A stretch of DNA of 50,137 bases, taken from contig JAGDVY010000016.1 in the NCBI GenBank assembly GCA_023255875.1, forward strand, positions 23,820 to 73,956. The letters are read 5' to 3'. How positions within the stretch are numbered: position 1 is the stretch's first letter; every line of letters begins with the position of its first letter. Below, piece after piece: positions 15,755 to 24,835 of this stretch. The position numbers and the translations under genes were made by a program. Below the pieces are notes generated by a model that worked only from the letters and a program-made list of their open reading frames with translations, made no database searches and was not told the DNA's origin. The DNA is from Hydrogenobacter sp. Lineage in GTDB: Bacteria > Aquificota > Aquificia > Aquificales > Aquificaceae.

Positions 15755-17471
15755 AAAGGAAAACACAAAAATTCTGTTCCTCTCCTTTTTAGTTTTTTTA
15801 GGTCTTTTTGTGCTTCTCTTGAGAGTAGCTTACCTTCAGCTCATAGGAAGGACAGAGTACGTAAAAAGAGTAGCGGAGAGGTTTTCAAAGGTTGCGCTGG
15901 TGGATATACCCACTTACAGGGGCTCAATAAAGGACAGGAATGGCAACGATCTTGCTGTAAGTATTCCTACCATATCTGTTTATGCCTTTCCCAAGTACGT
16001 CCAAAACAAAGAAGAGCTTGCCAGCAGGTTATCTGCTGCAACAGGAGTACCTGAGAATAAGATACTTGAGCGACTAAACTCGGGGAAAAAATTTGTGTGG
16101 CTTGTCAAAAAGGTGGATAAGAACCTTCTACCTTACATAAAGGGTGTTATAAAGGATACAGAGAACTCTAGGTATGTGGGAATTCAGGAAGATTTCAAAA
16201 GGTTTTATCCGCATGGGCATTTGGCAAGTAACCTGCTTGGTTTTTCAGGAGATGATGGCATAGGTCTTGAAGGGCTTGAGTACATGCTTAATCCTTTCCT
16301 CAATGAGAAGAGACAGAGGATACCCTTTCTTTTCTCTCCAGAAGGTAGCTTAGCCTTAGAGCCATCTTCTTACATGGAAGTTTTAAATTCAAAAACTGTT
16401 TACACCACTATAGACTTAGGAGTTCAGAGCATACTTGAGGACATAAGAGATAAGATAGTCAAGGATTGGAAACCAAAGAGAGTTGCCATACTTATTATGG
16501 ATGCCAAAAGTGGAGACATATTGGGTATGGCTACTTACCCATATTATGACCCTAACAACTACAATAAGTACAAACCTTGGGAGAGAAGAAACTTTGTAAT
16601 TACAGATATTTTTGAGCCTGGATCCGTGATGAAACCCTTTTTTATAGGTATGGCTCTTGACAGAGGCTACATATCTGAGAAATACACCGTAGATGGTGAG
16701 AATGGAAAAACTGAGGTTTACGGTAGGATAATAAGGGATGTACATCCTTATGGTAGGCTTACCTTAGATGAGGTGCTTATAAAGTCTTCTAATGTGGGAA
16801 CTGTTAAGATAGCCAAATTTCTTTCAAGGAAAGATGTGGAAGAACTTATGCAGAAGATACATTTTAAAGACAGCTTTGGAATACTTCCGGGAGAAGTAAA
16901 GCCAAAGCTACCAGATTACAGATACCCTGCAAATATAGTTTATTCTAGCATAGGACAAGGTCTTTCTGCCAATTTGCTTAACCTCTGTAGTGCTTTTTCT
17001 CTTCTTGCCACAGGATACATGCCAAAGCCTAGAATAATCCTCTATACCGAAGACGAGGAAGGAAAAAGAACTTACTACCAGAGCGAGATAATAAGGCAGG
17101 GACTCTTTTCAGAGAGAGTCATGAAATGGCTACACAAAAACCTTATAAAAGTAGTAGAAGAGGGTACCGCCAAGCTGGCAAGGTCAGACTACTTTACTAT
17201 AGCTGGCAAGACTGGTACTTCTCAAAAATTTGATTTTAGTTTGGGTAGGTACTCAAGGGATAAGGTGGTAGCATACTTTGTGGGTTACTTTCCTGCAACA
17301 GACCCAAGATTTGTAGCTGGCATATCCGTTGATGAGCCAAAGGGGTTAGCCTACGGAGGCACAGCTGCAGCACCCTACTTTAAAGAGATGGTGGAGAGGG
17401 TATCTGCTTACTACAAACTAAAACCCGACAAGATGGGCAAGAGCGCGTCTGAACTCCGCAGGAAGCAGTAA
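15741..17471 (+). CDS. ftsI: Class B penicillin-binding protein (FtsI/PBP2-like transpeptidase)
   Basis: A 576-residue bitopic membrane protein. Residues about 10-30 form one membrane helix, followed by the PBP dimer domain (Y-R-G-S-I-K-D-R-N-G) and a transpeptidase domain with S295-V-M-K298 (SxxK), S-S-N (SxN) and A-G-K-T-G-T-S (KTG). It cross-links septal or lateral peptidoglycan in the periplasm. An upstream GTG at 15663 would prefix residues translated from within carA in another frame; the ATG at 15741, which overlaps carA by 14 nt, gives the normal short cytoplasmic tail. ftsI next to carA rather than in a mur/dcw cluster is unusual. FtsI versus PBP2 is not fully resolved. Confidence 0.88.
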   Translation: MQELKKENTKILFLSFLVFLGLFVLLLRVAYLQLIGRTEYVKRVAERFSKVALVDIPTYRGSIKDRNGNDLAVSIPTISVYAFPKYVQNKEELASRLSAATGVPENKILERLNSGKKFVWLVKKVDKNLLPYIKGVIKDTENSRYVGIQEDFKRFYPHGHLASNLLGFSGDDGIGLEGLEYMLNPFLNEKRQRIPFLFSPEGSLALEPSSYMEVLNSKTVYTTIDLGVQSILEDIRDKIVKDWKPKRVAILIMDAKSGDILGMATYPYYDPNNYNKYKPWERRNFVITDIFEPGSVMKPFFIGMALDRGYISEKYTVDGENGKTEVYGRIIRDVHPYGRLTLDEVLIKSSNVGTVKIAKFLSRKDVEELMQKIHFKDSFGILPGEVKPKLPDYRYPANIVYSSIGQGLSANLLNLCSAFSLLATGYMPKPRIILYTEDEEGKRTYYQSEIIRQGLFSERVMKWLHKNLIKVVEEGTAKLARSDYFTIAGKTGTSQKFDFSLGRYSRDKVVAYFVGYFPATDPRFVAGISVDEPKGLAYGGTAAAPYFKEMVERVSAYYKLKPDKMGKSASELRRKQ

Positions 17472-18071
17472 TCCATCTATCCTTGGAATTTCCAAAGGTT
17501 TAATCCCCGTAAGTTCTTGCACTATTCTTGGGTTAGTCCTTTCGGATACATCCTTTCCTCCAAACCCGTTCATCACTATACCCTTAATATCAAGACCCAT
17601 ACTCTTTGCGTAAAAGTAGGTCAAAAAGGTGTGGTTTATTGTCCCCAAAGTAGCCCTCGCTACTATCAAAATGGGTAAATTCCAGTCCTTAGCAAGCTTT
17701 GCATAGTCATAATCTCTCTTTATGGGTACCGCAATGCCTCCCGCTCCTTCCACTATAACAAACTCATACCTTTGTAGCATGCTTTCAAAGTGATGCTTTA
17801 GGTCATCCAGAGAAAAATCCTTGCCCTCTTCTAAAATACCCGCATATGGTGATAGAGGAAGGGAAAAGACAACAGGCACCGCTTCTTTTATGTCTTGCCC
17901 CGTTATGCTAACAAGAAGGCTTCCGTCCGCGGGAAGTTCTTTTACATCTGTCTCTACAGGTTTTAAGTAGCCTACCTTTACTCCTTTTTCTTTAAGAGCG
18001 TAAGCTAAGTTATAAGATACAAAAGTTTTGCCTACACCCGTATCTGTAGCTGTTATAAGCAGAGCTCTCAT
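17418..18071 (-). CDS. bioD: Dethiobiotin synthetase
   Basis: A 217-residue P-loop enzyme with T-D-T-G-V-G-K-T-F near the N-terminus, K-P-V-E-T-D for substrate binding and V-E-G-A-G-G-I-A-V-P. It forms the ureido ring of dethiobiotin from DAPA, CO2 and ATP, in the cytoplasm. bioC and bioH lie at 39622-40873 and a biotin-dependent carboxylase subunit at 35218. The gene overlaps the end of ftsI tail-to-tail by 54 bp, and its ATG overlaps the stop of a 67-residue ORF by 4 nt. Confidence 0.93.
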   Translation of the reverse strand: MRALLITATDTGVGKTFVSYNLAYALKEKGVKVGYLKPVETDVKELPADGSLLVSITGQDIKEAVPVVFSLPLSPYAGILEEGKDFSLDDLKHHFESMLQRYEFVIVEGAGGIAVPIKRDYDYAKLAKDWNLPILIVARATLGTINHTFLTYFYAKSMGLDIKGIVMNGFGGKDVSERTNPRIVQELTGIKPLEIPRIDGLLLPAEFRRALAHLVGF

Positions 18072-18271
18072 AAGTTCAACCTCCTGATGAGTTTTACCAT
18101 CTCAAGGAGTGTCCTCAGGAACTCTTCCGTCTGAGTCTTATAAAAGTGCGATCGGGTACAAAACAACAGCTTGAAGGACAAAAAGCCTTCAAACATCTCC
18201 AGCGCAGGCCTTTGTGCTTCTCCACATCTAAATACTGCACATAAGAGAAGAGCATAAAAAGGATTATACAT
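18068..18271 (-). CDS. Small hypothetical protein upstream of bioD
   Basis: A 67-residue ORF that I do not recognise. It has a mildly hydrophobic N-terminal stretch (F-Y-A-L-L-L-C-A-V-F), three cysteines and a basic, helical C-terminus (L-L-E-M-V-K-L-I-R-R-L). Its stop overlaps the bioD ATG in an ATGA arrangement, which supports translation and coupling. Against this, a TATAAT on the minus strand (forward 18263-18268) falls directly after its ATG, so a transcript started there would lack the first codons. It may be a shorter protein starting at an internal Met near forward 18196, or an untranslated leader of bioD. Confidence 0.45.
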   Translation of the reverse strand: MYNPFYALLLCAVFRCGEAQRPALEMFEGFLSFKLLFCTRSHFYKTQTEEFLRTLLEMVKLIRRLNL

Positions 18272-18298
18272 GGAATAGTTGCAAGCTTCTAAAAAAGC

Positions 18299-18304
18299 TA
18301 TAAT
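18299..18304 (+). promoter_or_regulatory. -10 box of ilvD
   Basis: TATAAT 11 nt before the ilvD ATG at 18316. A TTGCAA at 18279-18284 is only 14 bp upstream, too short for a standard spacer, so the -35 is uncertain. The leader would be only a few nucleotides and has no Shine-Dalgarno sequence. Confidence 0.5.
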
Positions 18305-18315
18305 CTTTAATTACT

Positions 18316-19983
18316 ATGTGGAGAAGCGATAAGGTAAAAAAGGGAATAGAAAGATCACCTCACAGGGCTTTGCTTAGAGCCTGTGGCCTTTCTGATGAGG
18401 ACTTTGACAAACCCCTTATAGGCATAGCTAACTCTTACATTGACATCATACCAGGCCACGTGCATCTAAGGGAGTTTGTACAGCCTATAAAGGAAGAAGT
18501 GAGAAAAGCGGGTGGTGTTCCCATAGAGTTCAATGTGATAGGTGTAGATGATGGTATAGCTATGGGACACTACGGTATGCATTACTCTCTTCCTTCCCGT
18601 GAGCTCATAGCGGACTCCATAGAAACCGTGGTGGAAGCTCATCAGCTTGATGCTCTTATATGCATTCCCAACTGCGATAAGATAGTTCCGGGTATGCTCA
18701 TGGCAGCCGCAAGGCTCAACATTCCCACCATATTCATAAGCGGTGGACCCATGCTGGCAGGAGAGGTAAACGGTAAAAAGGTGGACCTCATAAGCGTTTT
18801 TGAGGGTATAGGACAGCTAAAAGCAGGAAAAATAGACGAGAAACAGCTAAAAGTTATAGAAGAGCACGCTTGTCCTACCTGTGGAAGCTGTTCAGGTATG
18901 TTCACCGCTAACTCTATGAACTGCATAACGGAGGTCTTAGGTCTTGGACTTCCGGGAAACGGCACCATCCCTGCGGTGGACCCAAGAAGGGAGCTTTTGG
19001 CAAGACAGGCAGCAAGACAGATAATGGAGCTTCTCAAAAGGGACATAAGACCAAGAGATATTCTTACCATTGAAGCTTTTGATAACGCCTTTGCGGTAGA
19101 TATAGCCATGGGAGGATCTACCAACACCATACTGCACCTTTTAGCCATAGCCAGGGAGGCAGGCATAGACTATCCCCTCTCAAGGATAAACGAAATATCC
19201 AAGAGGACACCAACCTTGTGTAAGATATCACCTGCTTCTGAGTATCACATACAGGACCTTGATTATGTTGGTGGTATTCCCGCTCTTCTTAAGGAGCTCA
19301 TAAAGGGTGGTTATCTTCCGCATCCCGATAAGCTAACGGTAAGCCTTAAAACTCTTAGAGAAATAGCCATGTCCGCACCAGACGCAGATGGAAACGTGAT
19401 AAGAACTGTGGAGAATCCTTATTCTGAAGAAGGTGGTATAGCTATACTCTTTGGTAACTTAGCTCCAGAGGGTGCTGTGGTAAAAACCGCAGGTGTTGAC
19501 CCCAAAATGCTCACCTTTAGAGGAAAAGCCATATGTTTTGACTCCGAAGAAGAGGCCATAGAAGGCATACTGGGAGGTAAGGTAAAACCCGGTCATGTGG
19601 TGGTTATACGCTACGAGGGTCCAAAGGGTGGACCTGGTATGAGGGAGATGCTATCTCCTACTTCCGCTATAATGGGTATGGGATTGGGTGATAAGGTGGC
19701 TCTTATAACGGATGGGAGGTTCTCCGGTGGAACACGTGGTGCGTGTGTGGGACACATATCCCCAGAGGCAGCAAGTGGTGGTCCCATAGGAGTGGTCCAA
19801 GATGGTGATGAGATTCTTATAGACATACCCAATAGGAGAATAGAGCTTTTGATAAGTGAGGAAGAACTAAAGCGAAGAATGGAGAACTTTGTACCCAAAC
19901 AGAAAGAAATAAAAAGCCCTTGGCTCAGAAGGTATGTAAAGTTTGTAACATCAGCCTCTAAAGGAGCTGTATTGGAAGCTTGA
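18316..19983 (+). CDS. ilvD: Dihydroxy-acid dehydratase
   Basis: A 555-residue enzyme of typical length. The iron-sulfur cluster cysteines are in P-N-C-D-K and [11 protein letters not shown]; other family blocks are [19 protein letters not shown] and [11 protein letters not shown]. It dehydrates 2,3-dihydroxy acids to 2-oxo acids in valine, isoleucine and leucine synthesis, and so also feeds pantothenate (panE at 6649). No other ilv genes are adjacent. The C-terminus overlaps the DUF218 gene on the opposite strand by 26 bp. Confidence 0.97.
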   Translation: MWRSDKVKKGIERSPHRALLRACGLSDEDFDKPLIGIANSYIDIIPGHVHLREFVQPIKEEVRKAGGVPIEFNVIGVDDGIAMGHYGMHYSLPSRELIADSIETVVEAHQLDALICIPNCDKIVPGMLMAAARLNIPTIFISGGPMLAGEVNGKKVDLISVFEGIGQLKAGKIDEKQLKVIEEHACPTCGSCSGMFTANSMNCITEVLGLGLPGNGTIPAVDPRRELLARQAARQIMELLKRDIRPRDILTIEAFDNAFAVDIAMGGSTNTILHLLAIAREAGIDYPLSRINEISKRTPTLCKISPASEYHIQDLDYVGGIPALLKELIKGGYLPHPDKLTVSLKTLREIAMSAPDADGNVIRTVENPYSEEGGIAILFGNLAPEGAVVKTAGVDPKMLTFRGKAICFDSEEEAIEGILGGKVKPGHVVVIRYEGPKGGPGMREMLSPTSAIMGMGLGDKVALITDGRFSGGTRGACVGHISPEAASGGPIGVVQDGDEILIDIPNRRIELLISEEELKRRMENFVPKQKEIKSPWLRRYVKFVTSASKGAVLEA

Positions 19984-20683
19984 GAAAAAGGAGTGCCAAG
20001 TACTCGCGCAGAGCTTTTACAGAGTCGCTAAGCACGCTCATTTTGGGAAGCAGGCTATAAAGGTTGTACCTGAGATCTCTTTTAAAATCTGTGGGGTAGG
20101 GTAAAACACTGATCCCTTCCCTTTCAAAAAGTAGAACCGCTCTGGGCATGTGATAAGCAGAGGTGATCAGAATTATTTTCTTGTAATTTCTCTCTTGGCA
20201 CACCTTTTTAACGTACATGGCATTCTCTTTAGTGTCCCTACTTTGGACTTCCGTTATTATGTTCCTTTTATCTACTCCAAGGTCCAAAAGAATAGACTTC
20301 ATAACCTCCGCATCTGGAAGGCTTCCTGCGCCACCTGAAAGTATTATGGGCAGGCCTGTCTTTTTGTGAAGAGTAAGAGCGGTCAGAAGTCTTTTCATGG
20401 AGTCTTCTTTGAGTATTCCTGTTTTGTAAGAGCCTCCTCCTAAAACTACCAAAGCATCTCCCTCTACCTTTCCCGGTACAGGAAACTTGTTCTCTAAGGG
20501 TGTAAAAAGAGCATCTTTTACAGGCTCTATAGAAAGCAGATAAAGGCATAGAGCACAGGTCATAGAAAAATAGTAAGTAAGCTTTTTCTTTCTTTCAAAA
20601 AAGCTTATTAGTAGGAAAGCCAATATAAAAAAGCCAGGTGGCAGAAAAAGGGAAGAAAGAAGCTTTTTAAGAAAGAACATCAC
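19958..20683 (-). CDS. DUF218 (YdcF/ElyC/SanA-like) membrane protein
   Basis: A 241-residue protein with two N-terminal membrane helices (about 8-26 and 34-52) and a DUF218 domain. The domain shows [22 protein letters not shown] and T-S-A-Y-H-M-P-R-A. ElyC and SanA, known relatives, affect envelope integrity and lipid-carrier or peptidoglycan metabolism, but the biochemical activity is unresolved. It overlaps exbD by 4 nt and closes an operon that also encodes ExbB, ExbD and a TPR protein. Confidence 0.82.
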   Translation of the reverse strand: MMFFLKKLLSSLFLPPGFFILAFLLISFFERKKKLTYYFSMTCALCLYLLSIEPVKDALFTPLENKFPVPGKVEGDALVVLGGGSYKTGILKEDSMKRLLTALTLHKKTGLPIILSGGAGSLPDAEVMKSILLDLGVDKRNIITEVQSRDTKENAMYVKKVCQERNYKKIILITSAYHMPRAVLLFEREGISVLPYPTDFKRDLRYNLYSLLPKMSVLSDSVKALREYLALLFLKLPIQLL

Positions 20684-21072
20684 TTTCTACTTCTTGTAGC
20701 TATAATCACATCCTGAACTTTTTCTTTTTTGGCTATGTCCATGAGTGCAACCACATACTTGTGAAGGGTGTCCTCATCAGCCTCTATCACCAAGGAGCTG
20801 GGTTTTTTACTTTGTATCTGTTTATCCAAGTCATCAAGACTTAAGGATTTTCCTTCATATACATAAGAACCATCCCTTAAAACTTGAACCCTCATAACGG
20901 TAAGCACCTTTTTCTCACCTTCTTGAGCAAAAGGAAGCTTAACCGCAAGGAAGGTCATAGGAGATTGAAAGGCAAGTATGGCAAGAAACAAAAATACCGC
21001 GAGGAGCGTATCCACCAAAGGCACCACATCTATATAAGCTCTCTCGTCGTAGCTTAACCTTCTCCTTCTCAT
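20680..21072 (-). CDS. exbD: ExbD/TolR-family energy transducer
   Basis: A 130-residue protein with a basic N-terminus (M-R-R-R-R), a single membrane helix about residues 18-36 starting V-V-P-L-V-D-T-L-L, where the Asp is the conserved proton-pathway residue, and a periplasmic domain of about 90 residues. With the neighbouring ExbB it would form a proton-motive-force-driven motor in the inner membrane. Whether it powers a TonB-type transporter or a Tol-like envelope process is not evident; no tonB, tolA or tolB is in the window. It overlaps its neighbours by 4 nt on both sides. Confidence 0.9.
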   Translation of the reverse strand: MRRRRLSYDERAYIDVVPLVDTLLAVFLFLAILAFQSPMTFLAVKLPFAQEGEKKVLTVMRVQVLRDGSYVYEGKSLSLDDLDKQIQSKKPSSLVIEADEDTLHKYVVALMDIAKKEKVQDVIIATRSRK

Positions 21073-21683
21073 TTAAGAACCCTCAGAGTTTCTGCAAGCT
21101 CTTGCTCTATCCTGTCAAGAATGCTATTACCCATTATCCTAAAGATCCAGTAAGCGAGTAAGGCAGGTATCGCAACCGCAAGACCAGTGGCTGCAGAGAT
21201 AAGCGCCTCACTAATACCCGTAGCTAAAAGAGCTATACCTTGCTCTGTCTGTACCACCGCAAAAGCGGAAAACACCTTTATAAGACCTGTTATAGTACCA
21301 AACAGACCAATAAGTGGAGAAACGCTTGCTATGGTAGAGAGCAAGGCAAGGTTCTTCTCCACCTTAGGAGCAAGCAAAGAAATCTCAAAGCTAAGATCAG
21401 ACATAAGCATTCTTTTGTCCGCCTTACCTTCTTTGTACTCTTCCAGCAGACGATAGAGTATCTGACCTGCAGGCGTATTATCCAAAGAGAGTAGCTTTAG
21501 AGCACCGTCTATATCTCCACTGGCAAGCAAGGATCTTACATCTCTGACGGATTTGGACATCATACTCCCAAACCTGAGGGTAAAAAGCCGTTCTATAATC
21601 AGAGCCCAAGAGACGAAGGAGAGAAAAACAAGCACATAAACCGCAAATCCCCCCTTCTCAAACAAGCTAAAGAGAGTATCCAT
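21069..21683 (-). CDS. exbB: ExbB/TolQ/MotA-family proton channel
   Basis: A protein of about 204 residues with three membrane helices: about 12-32 (F-A-V-Y-V-L-V-F-L-S-F), then the pair around 110-135 and 150-180. The family signature is clear in V-S-P-L-I-G-L-F-G-T-I-T-G and A-L-I-S-A-A-T-G-L-A-V-A-I-P. A GTG at 21698 would add five residues. I prefer the ATG at 21683, which lies 1 nt after the TPR gene stop and has GAGG 9 nt upstream. It pairs with ExbD. Confidence 0.9.
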   Translation of the reverse strand: MDTLFSLFEKGGFAVYVLVFLSFVSWALIIERLFTLRFGSMMSKSVRDVRSLLASGDIDGALKLLSLDNTPAGQILYRLLEEYKEGKADKRMLMSDLSFEISLLAPKVEKNLALLSTIASVSPLIGLFGTITGLIKVFSAFAVVQTEQGIALLATGISEALISAATGLAVAIPALLAYWIFRIMGNSILDRIEQELAETLRVLK

Positions 21684-21684
21684 T

Positions 21685-24225
21685 TTATCTCGCCTCACAC
21701 TTGGGAAGTCCCCTTCTGAGAGAGTTTATCATACTTAGTTCCTCTCTTGAAGCGGTTTCTAAGTTGGCTTTTTCAAGAAAACAGGACGCATCGCGTTTTG
21801 CATTTAGTTCTATGAGCACTTTAGCTCCTTCTATCACCGCTTTGTTATAAAAAGGCGAATCTTTGTGATTTACTGTTATGTCCACTAAGTCTTCCAAGGC
21901 TTTCCTTTTTTCGTTTTCTCTTAGATGATCAAGAGCGGACAGATAAAGAGCCTGAGGTCTTATTTGGGGATCTTTACTCTGCTTGAGATAATCTAAATAA
22001 CTTCTGTCTTTGGAAATCTTGTATAGCTCCAAAAGATAGTTCTCAAACTCTTGAGTTCTGTATCCCTTTTGCATAAGAGCCTTTGCCAAGTTCTGTGCGC
22101 TCTGATCATCTCCCAAGGACATGTACATGCCTATCGCTTTGACTTTATCGCCATCTTCACCTTCTGCAAGGAGGTCCGCAATGCTCTTTCTGTCCCCTAC
22201 TTGCGTATAAAACTCTATAAGCTCATCGCGGGCTTGTTTTCTCTCTTGGGTATTCCCTTCCTTATAAACCTTGTAAAGAAATACCACTTTCTTTTTAGGG
22301 TCTTTTTCCAAGTGTGCCAGCTCAAGTATAGCCTTGTATTTGAGTGAAGTGTTTATAAGCTCCATAAGTATAGCCTTTGCCTTTTCTCTCTGACCGTTCT
22401 TTATGTATGTTTTGGCAAGCTGGTATTTGAGCTCATCAGACATGGGAGAGTTAGGATACTTTTTAAGATAGTTTTCTAGCAGTGTTTCCATCTGTTTGTC
22501 CCCAATCTCCTTACTACCCATGCCTATAAGGGCAAGCGTGGCGTACTTGGCATACTCAGAGTTGGGATAGTTAGTCAGAACTTGGTAGTAGTACTCTTTT
22601 GCAAGATCAAGTTTTCCTTGGTTATAAAGGGCATCTCCAAGCTTTAAGAGAGCTTTGGGTCTTAGTGGGCTGTTCTCTGAAATGAATTTGAAGTACTGAG
22701 CGGACTCTTCATACTTGCCTTCTAAGAAGTAAGACAATCCCATAAGATATAGTTCTTCATCTGTATTTTGCGTTAAAAAGCTCCTTGCCAAATTAGTATC
22801 TCCCAAAAATAGGGCAGATTTTGCTTTGAGTAGCCTCTCTTTTAGAGAATTTCTGCTTTGGAGTATCTGTATTGCTTTATTGTAGTCCTTCATGTTAAAG
22901 TAAGCCAAAGCCTTATAATAAGGGTCATCAAGGTAGATTATCGCCTTGTCCCATTCACCTTTCTTGAAGTAATACCAACCCATGTATTCCTTGTAGAGGT
23001 CCGGATATCTGTCTTTTATCTCATCTAAGATGGGTTCTAAGCTCTTATTAGACCAATAGGCACTTTCCAAGTACCACTTATACTCTTCCTTGCTTTTTCT
23101 ATCCTTTTGTCTTAGGAGTTCGTAGGCTTTTGTGTACTCTCCAAGTTTTATGTAGGAGTATACTGCGTAAAGCACATTCCCTGATTCTAAAAAGTTATAA
23201 ATGGCAAACCTGTAATCTCCTGAGTTATACGCTATAGCGCCTGCCCTGTCAAGAAAGCGTTTATCACCTGTGATGGAGTAAGTCAATCTGGAGAGTAGCA
23301 CATTTTTTGAGGACACTATGCTGTATAGACTTTCTGAAAGCGATGGATTTATGGTTTCTAGTATGCTTGCATAAGAGAGGGCACTTTTGGTATCTCCCCT
23401 TTCTGCGGATATAACACCCAAGTAATAAAGAGCTATGTCTCTGTATGGTTTTGCTGGTGTTGAGTACTCTTTGAATATTTCTTCTGCCTGCAGAGTTTTA
23501 CCCTTTTGGTAAAGCACTATGGCTTTTCTTAGCCTTAGACTATCTGTGTATTTGTTTCCTTCTTTTCCTTCGTAAAACTCAAGCACATACTGGCAGTACT
23601 CTTTAAAAACTGCATCTGTGCAAGAGGGTTTTGAGATAATGCCAGACTTTATGTTGGCTACCGCTTCCCACATGGGGTCTTTGTTCTGAGGTACCTTTCC
23701 AGTGAGTTTAAAGCTAAGAGCATAGTACGATTCACAGCTTGCCTTTTGGTACATGTGCGAGTACTCACAAGAATTCCTAAAGAGCTCTAAGGCTTTCTCT
23801 TCTTCTCCTTCCTTGGCGTAGATAACACCAAGGACATACTCTGCCATGGGTTTGAAGGGCGATGGCATAACCACTACCTTAGAGAGCTCTTCTTTTGCAG
23901 GCCCGTATTTACCCTCAAGATAGTAATCCACACCCAGTCTGTAAGATATGCGATCTTTGGGCTCTCCACAGCTTATGCCACCTTCTTCTTTTAAGGGTTT
24001 TATCTGGGCTTGTTCCAACTTATCTGGGGGTTCCAAAAGCCTGTAGCTCAGGTCTATAGATTTATCTTCCTGAATCTGTAAAGTTTCGGGAGGTAAGAGT
24101 TTGGGTTTTTCTTCTGTAGACCTGCCTATCAGCTCAACGCTCACATCAAACTCTTTTTTTATATCTGCAGACACAAGGAAAATCCCACACAAAAGTAGGC
24201 TAAATAGCCTTATGGGCTTCCACAT
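21685..24225 (-). CDS. Large secreted TPR-repeat protein
   Basis: An 846-residue protein with a signal peptide (W-K-P-I-R-L-F-S-L-L-L-C-G-I-F-L, cleavage near V-S-A) and a mature part made almost entirely of helix pairs. TPR-type repeats are seen in G-K-Y-G-P-A-K-E-E-L, G-K-Y-E-E-S-A-Q-Y-F, G-K-L-D-L-A-K-E-Y-Y and G-Q-R-E-K-A-K-A-I-L, spread from about residue 100 to 800. It should be periplasmic or outer-membrane associated and act as a scaffold. It lies between pspA (26-nt overlap) and exbB/exbD, so it is probably the periplasmic partner of this motor. No catalytic domain is evident. Confidence 0.83.
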   Translation of the reverse strand: MWKPIRLFSLLLCGIFLVSADIKKEFDVSVELIGRSTEEKPKLLPPETLQIQEDKSIDLSYRLLEPPDKLEQAQIKPLKEEGGISCGEPKDRISYRLGVDYYLEGKYGPAKEELSKVVVMPSPFKPMAEYVLGVIYAKEGEEEKALELFRNSCEYSHMYQKASCESYYALSFKLTGKVPQNKDPMWEAVANIKSGIISKPSCTDAVFKEYCQYVLEFYEGKEGNKYTDSLRLRKAIVLYQKGKTLQAEEIFKEYSTPAKPYRDIALYYLGVISAERGDTKSALSYASILETINPSLSESLYSIVSSKNVLLSRLTYSITGDKRFLDRAGAIAYNSGDYRFAIYNFLESGNVLYAVYSYIKLGEYTKAYELLRQKDRKSKEEYKWYLESAYWSNKSLEPILDEIKDRYPDLYKEYMGWYYFKKGEWDKAIIYLDDPYYKALAYFNMKDYNKAIQILQSRNSLKERLLKAKSALFLGDTNLARSFLTQNTDEELYLMGLSYFLEGKYEESAQYFKFISENSPLRPKALLKLGDALYNQGKLDLAKEYYYQVLTNYPNSEYAKYATLALIGMGSKEIGDKQMETLLENYLKKYPNSPMSDELKYQLAKTYIKNGQREKAKAILMELINTSLKYKAILELAHLEKDPKKKVVFLYKVYKEGNTQERKQARDELIEFYTQVGDRKSIADLLAEGEDGDKVKAIGMYMSLGDDQSAQNLAKALMQKGYRTQEFENYLLELYKISKDRSYLDYLKQSKDPQIRPQALYLSALDHLRENEKRKALEDLVDITVNHKDSPFYNKAVIEGAKVLIELNAKRDASCFLEKANLETASREELSMINSLRRGLPKCEAR

Positions 24226-24835
24226 ACAGGTCTCCCAAATGGCACGTGATGTTAAGCTTTAGTATAACATTTCTGTGCTCTTCCATATGCACCACCGAGT
24301 AGCTCGCATTATCACACCCAAAACTCCAAAACTTAGATAGGTCTATACCCAAAAGGGCACAGTACATAGCGCGTATGGGAACCGTATGAGACACTACAAC
24401 CACCGTCTTTTCTCTGTGCTTTTTCTTTACTTCATCAAGAAACTCCTTTACCCTATTGAAAACGGATCTGAGGCTTTCCCCTCCGGGAAACTCCACCTTA
24501 TGAGGCTCTTCAAGCCACCTTCTAAAATCCTCCGGATACTTTTCCATAACTTCTTCCACCAGCATGCCAGACCAAACACCGTGGTCTATCTCTATTATTC
24601 TATCCTCCTTTATAACATCAAGACCCTTTACTTTGGCTATCTCCAAAGCGGTTGCGTATGTTCTCTTCAAAGGTGAAGAGTAGATGGTGTCTATGTGTTC
24701 CTTTGAAAGTTCTTGGGCGAGGAGTTTGGCTTGCTGTTTGCCTCTCTCAGATAGGTCTGGATCAAGAAGTCCCTGATACCTTCCTATAGGATTCCACTCG
24801 CTTTCTGCGTGGCGCACAAGGATCAACTTTACCAT
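24200..24835 (-). CDS. pspA: Metal-independent phosphoserine phosphatase (histidine phosphatase superfamily)
   Basis: A 211-residue member of the cofactor-dependent phosphoglycerate mutase family. The phosphohistidine motif is L-V-R-H-A-E-S-E-W-N at the N-terminus and the second catalytic His is in V-V-S-H-T-V-P. In Hydrogenobacter thermophilus such proteins (PspA and PspB) were shown to be phosphoserine phosphatases rather than mutases, and this sequence closely resembles PspA as I recall it, including the C-terminus K-L-N-I-T-C-H-L-G and V-E-A-H-K-A-I. It would complete serine synthesis. Its start overlaps the aminotransferase gene by 7 nt, which fits that pathway. Exact identity was not computed. 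Confidence 0.82.
   Translation of the reverse strand: MVKLILVRHAESEWNPIGRYQGLLDPDLSERGKQQAKLLAQELSKEHIDTIYSSPLKRTYATALEIAKVKGLDVIKEDRIIEIDHGVWSGMLVEEVMEKYPEDFRRWLEEPHKVEFPGGESLRSVFNRVKEFLDEVKKKHREKTVVVVSHTVPIRAMYCALLGIDLSKFWSFGCDNASYSVVHMEEHRNVILKLNITCHLGDLYVEAHKAI

Noticed and set aside
18642-19166. 174-codon frame antisense to ilvD
   Set aside because: It lies wholly inside a clear, conserved dehydratase gene, has a composition typical of an antisense shadow and no recognisable domain or ribosome site.
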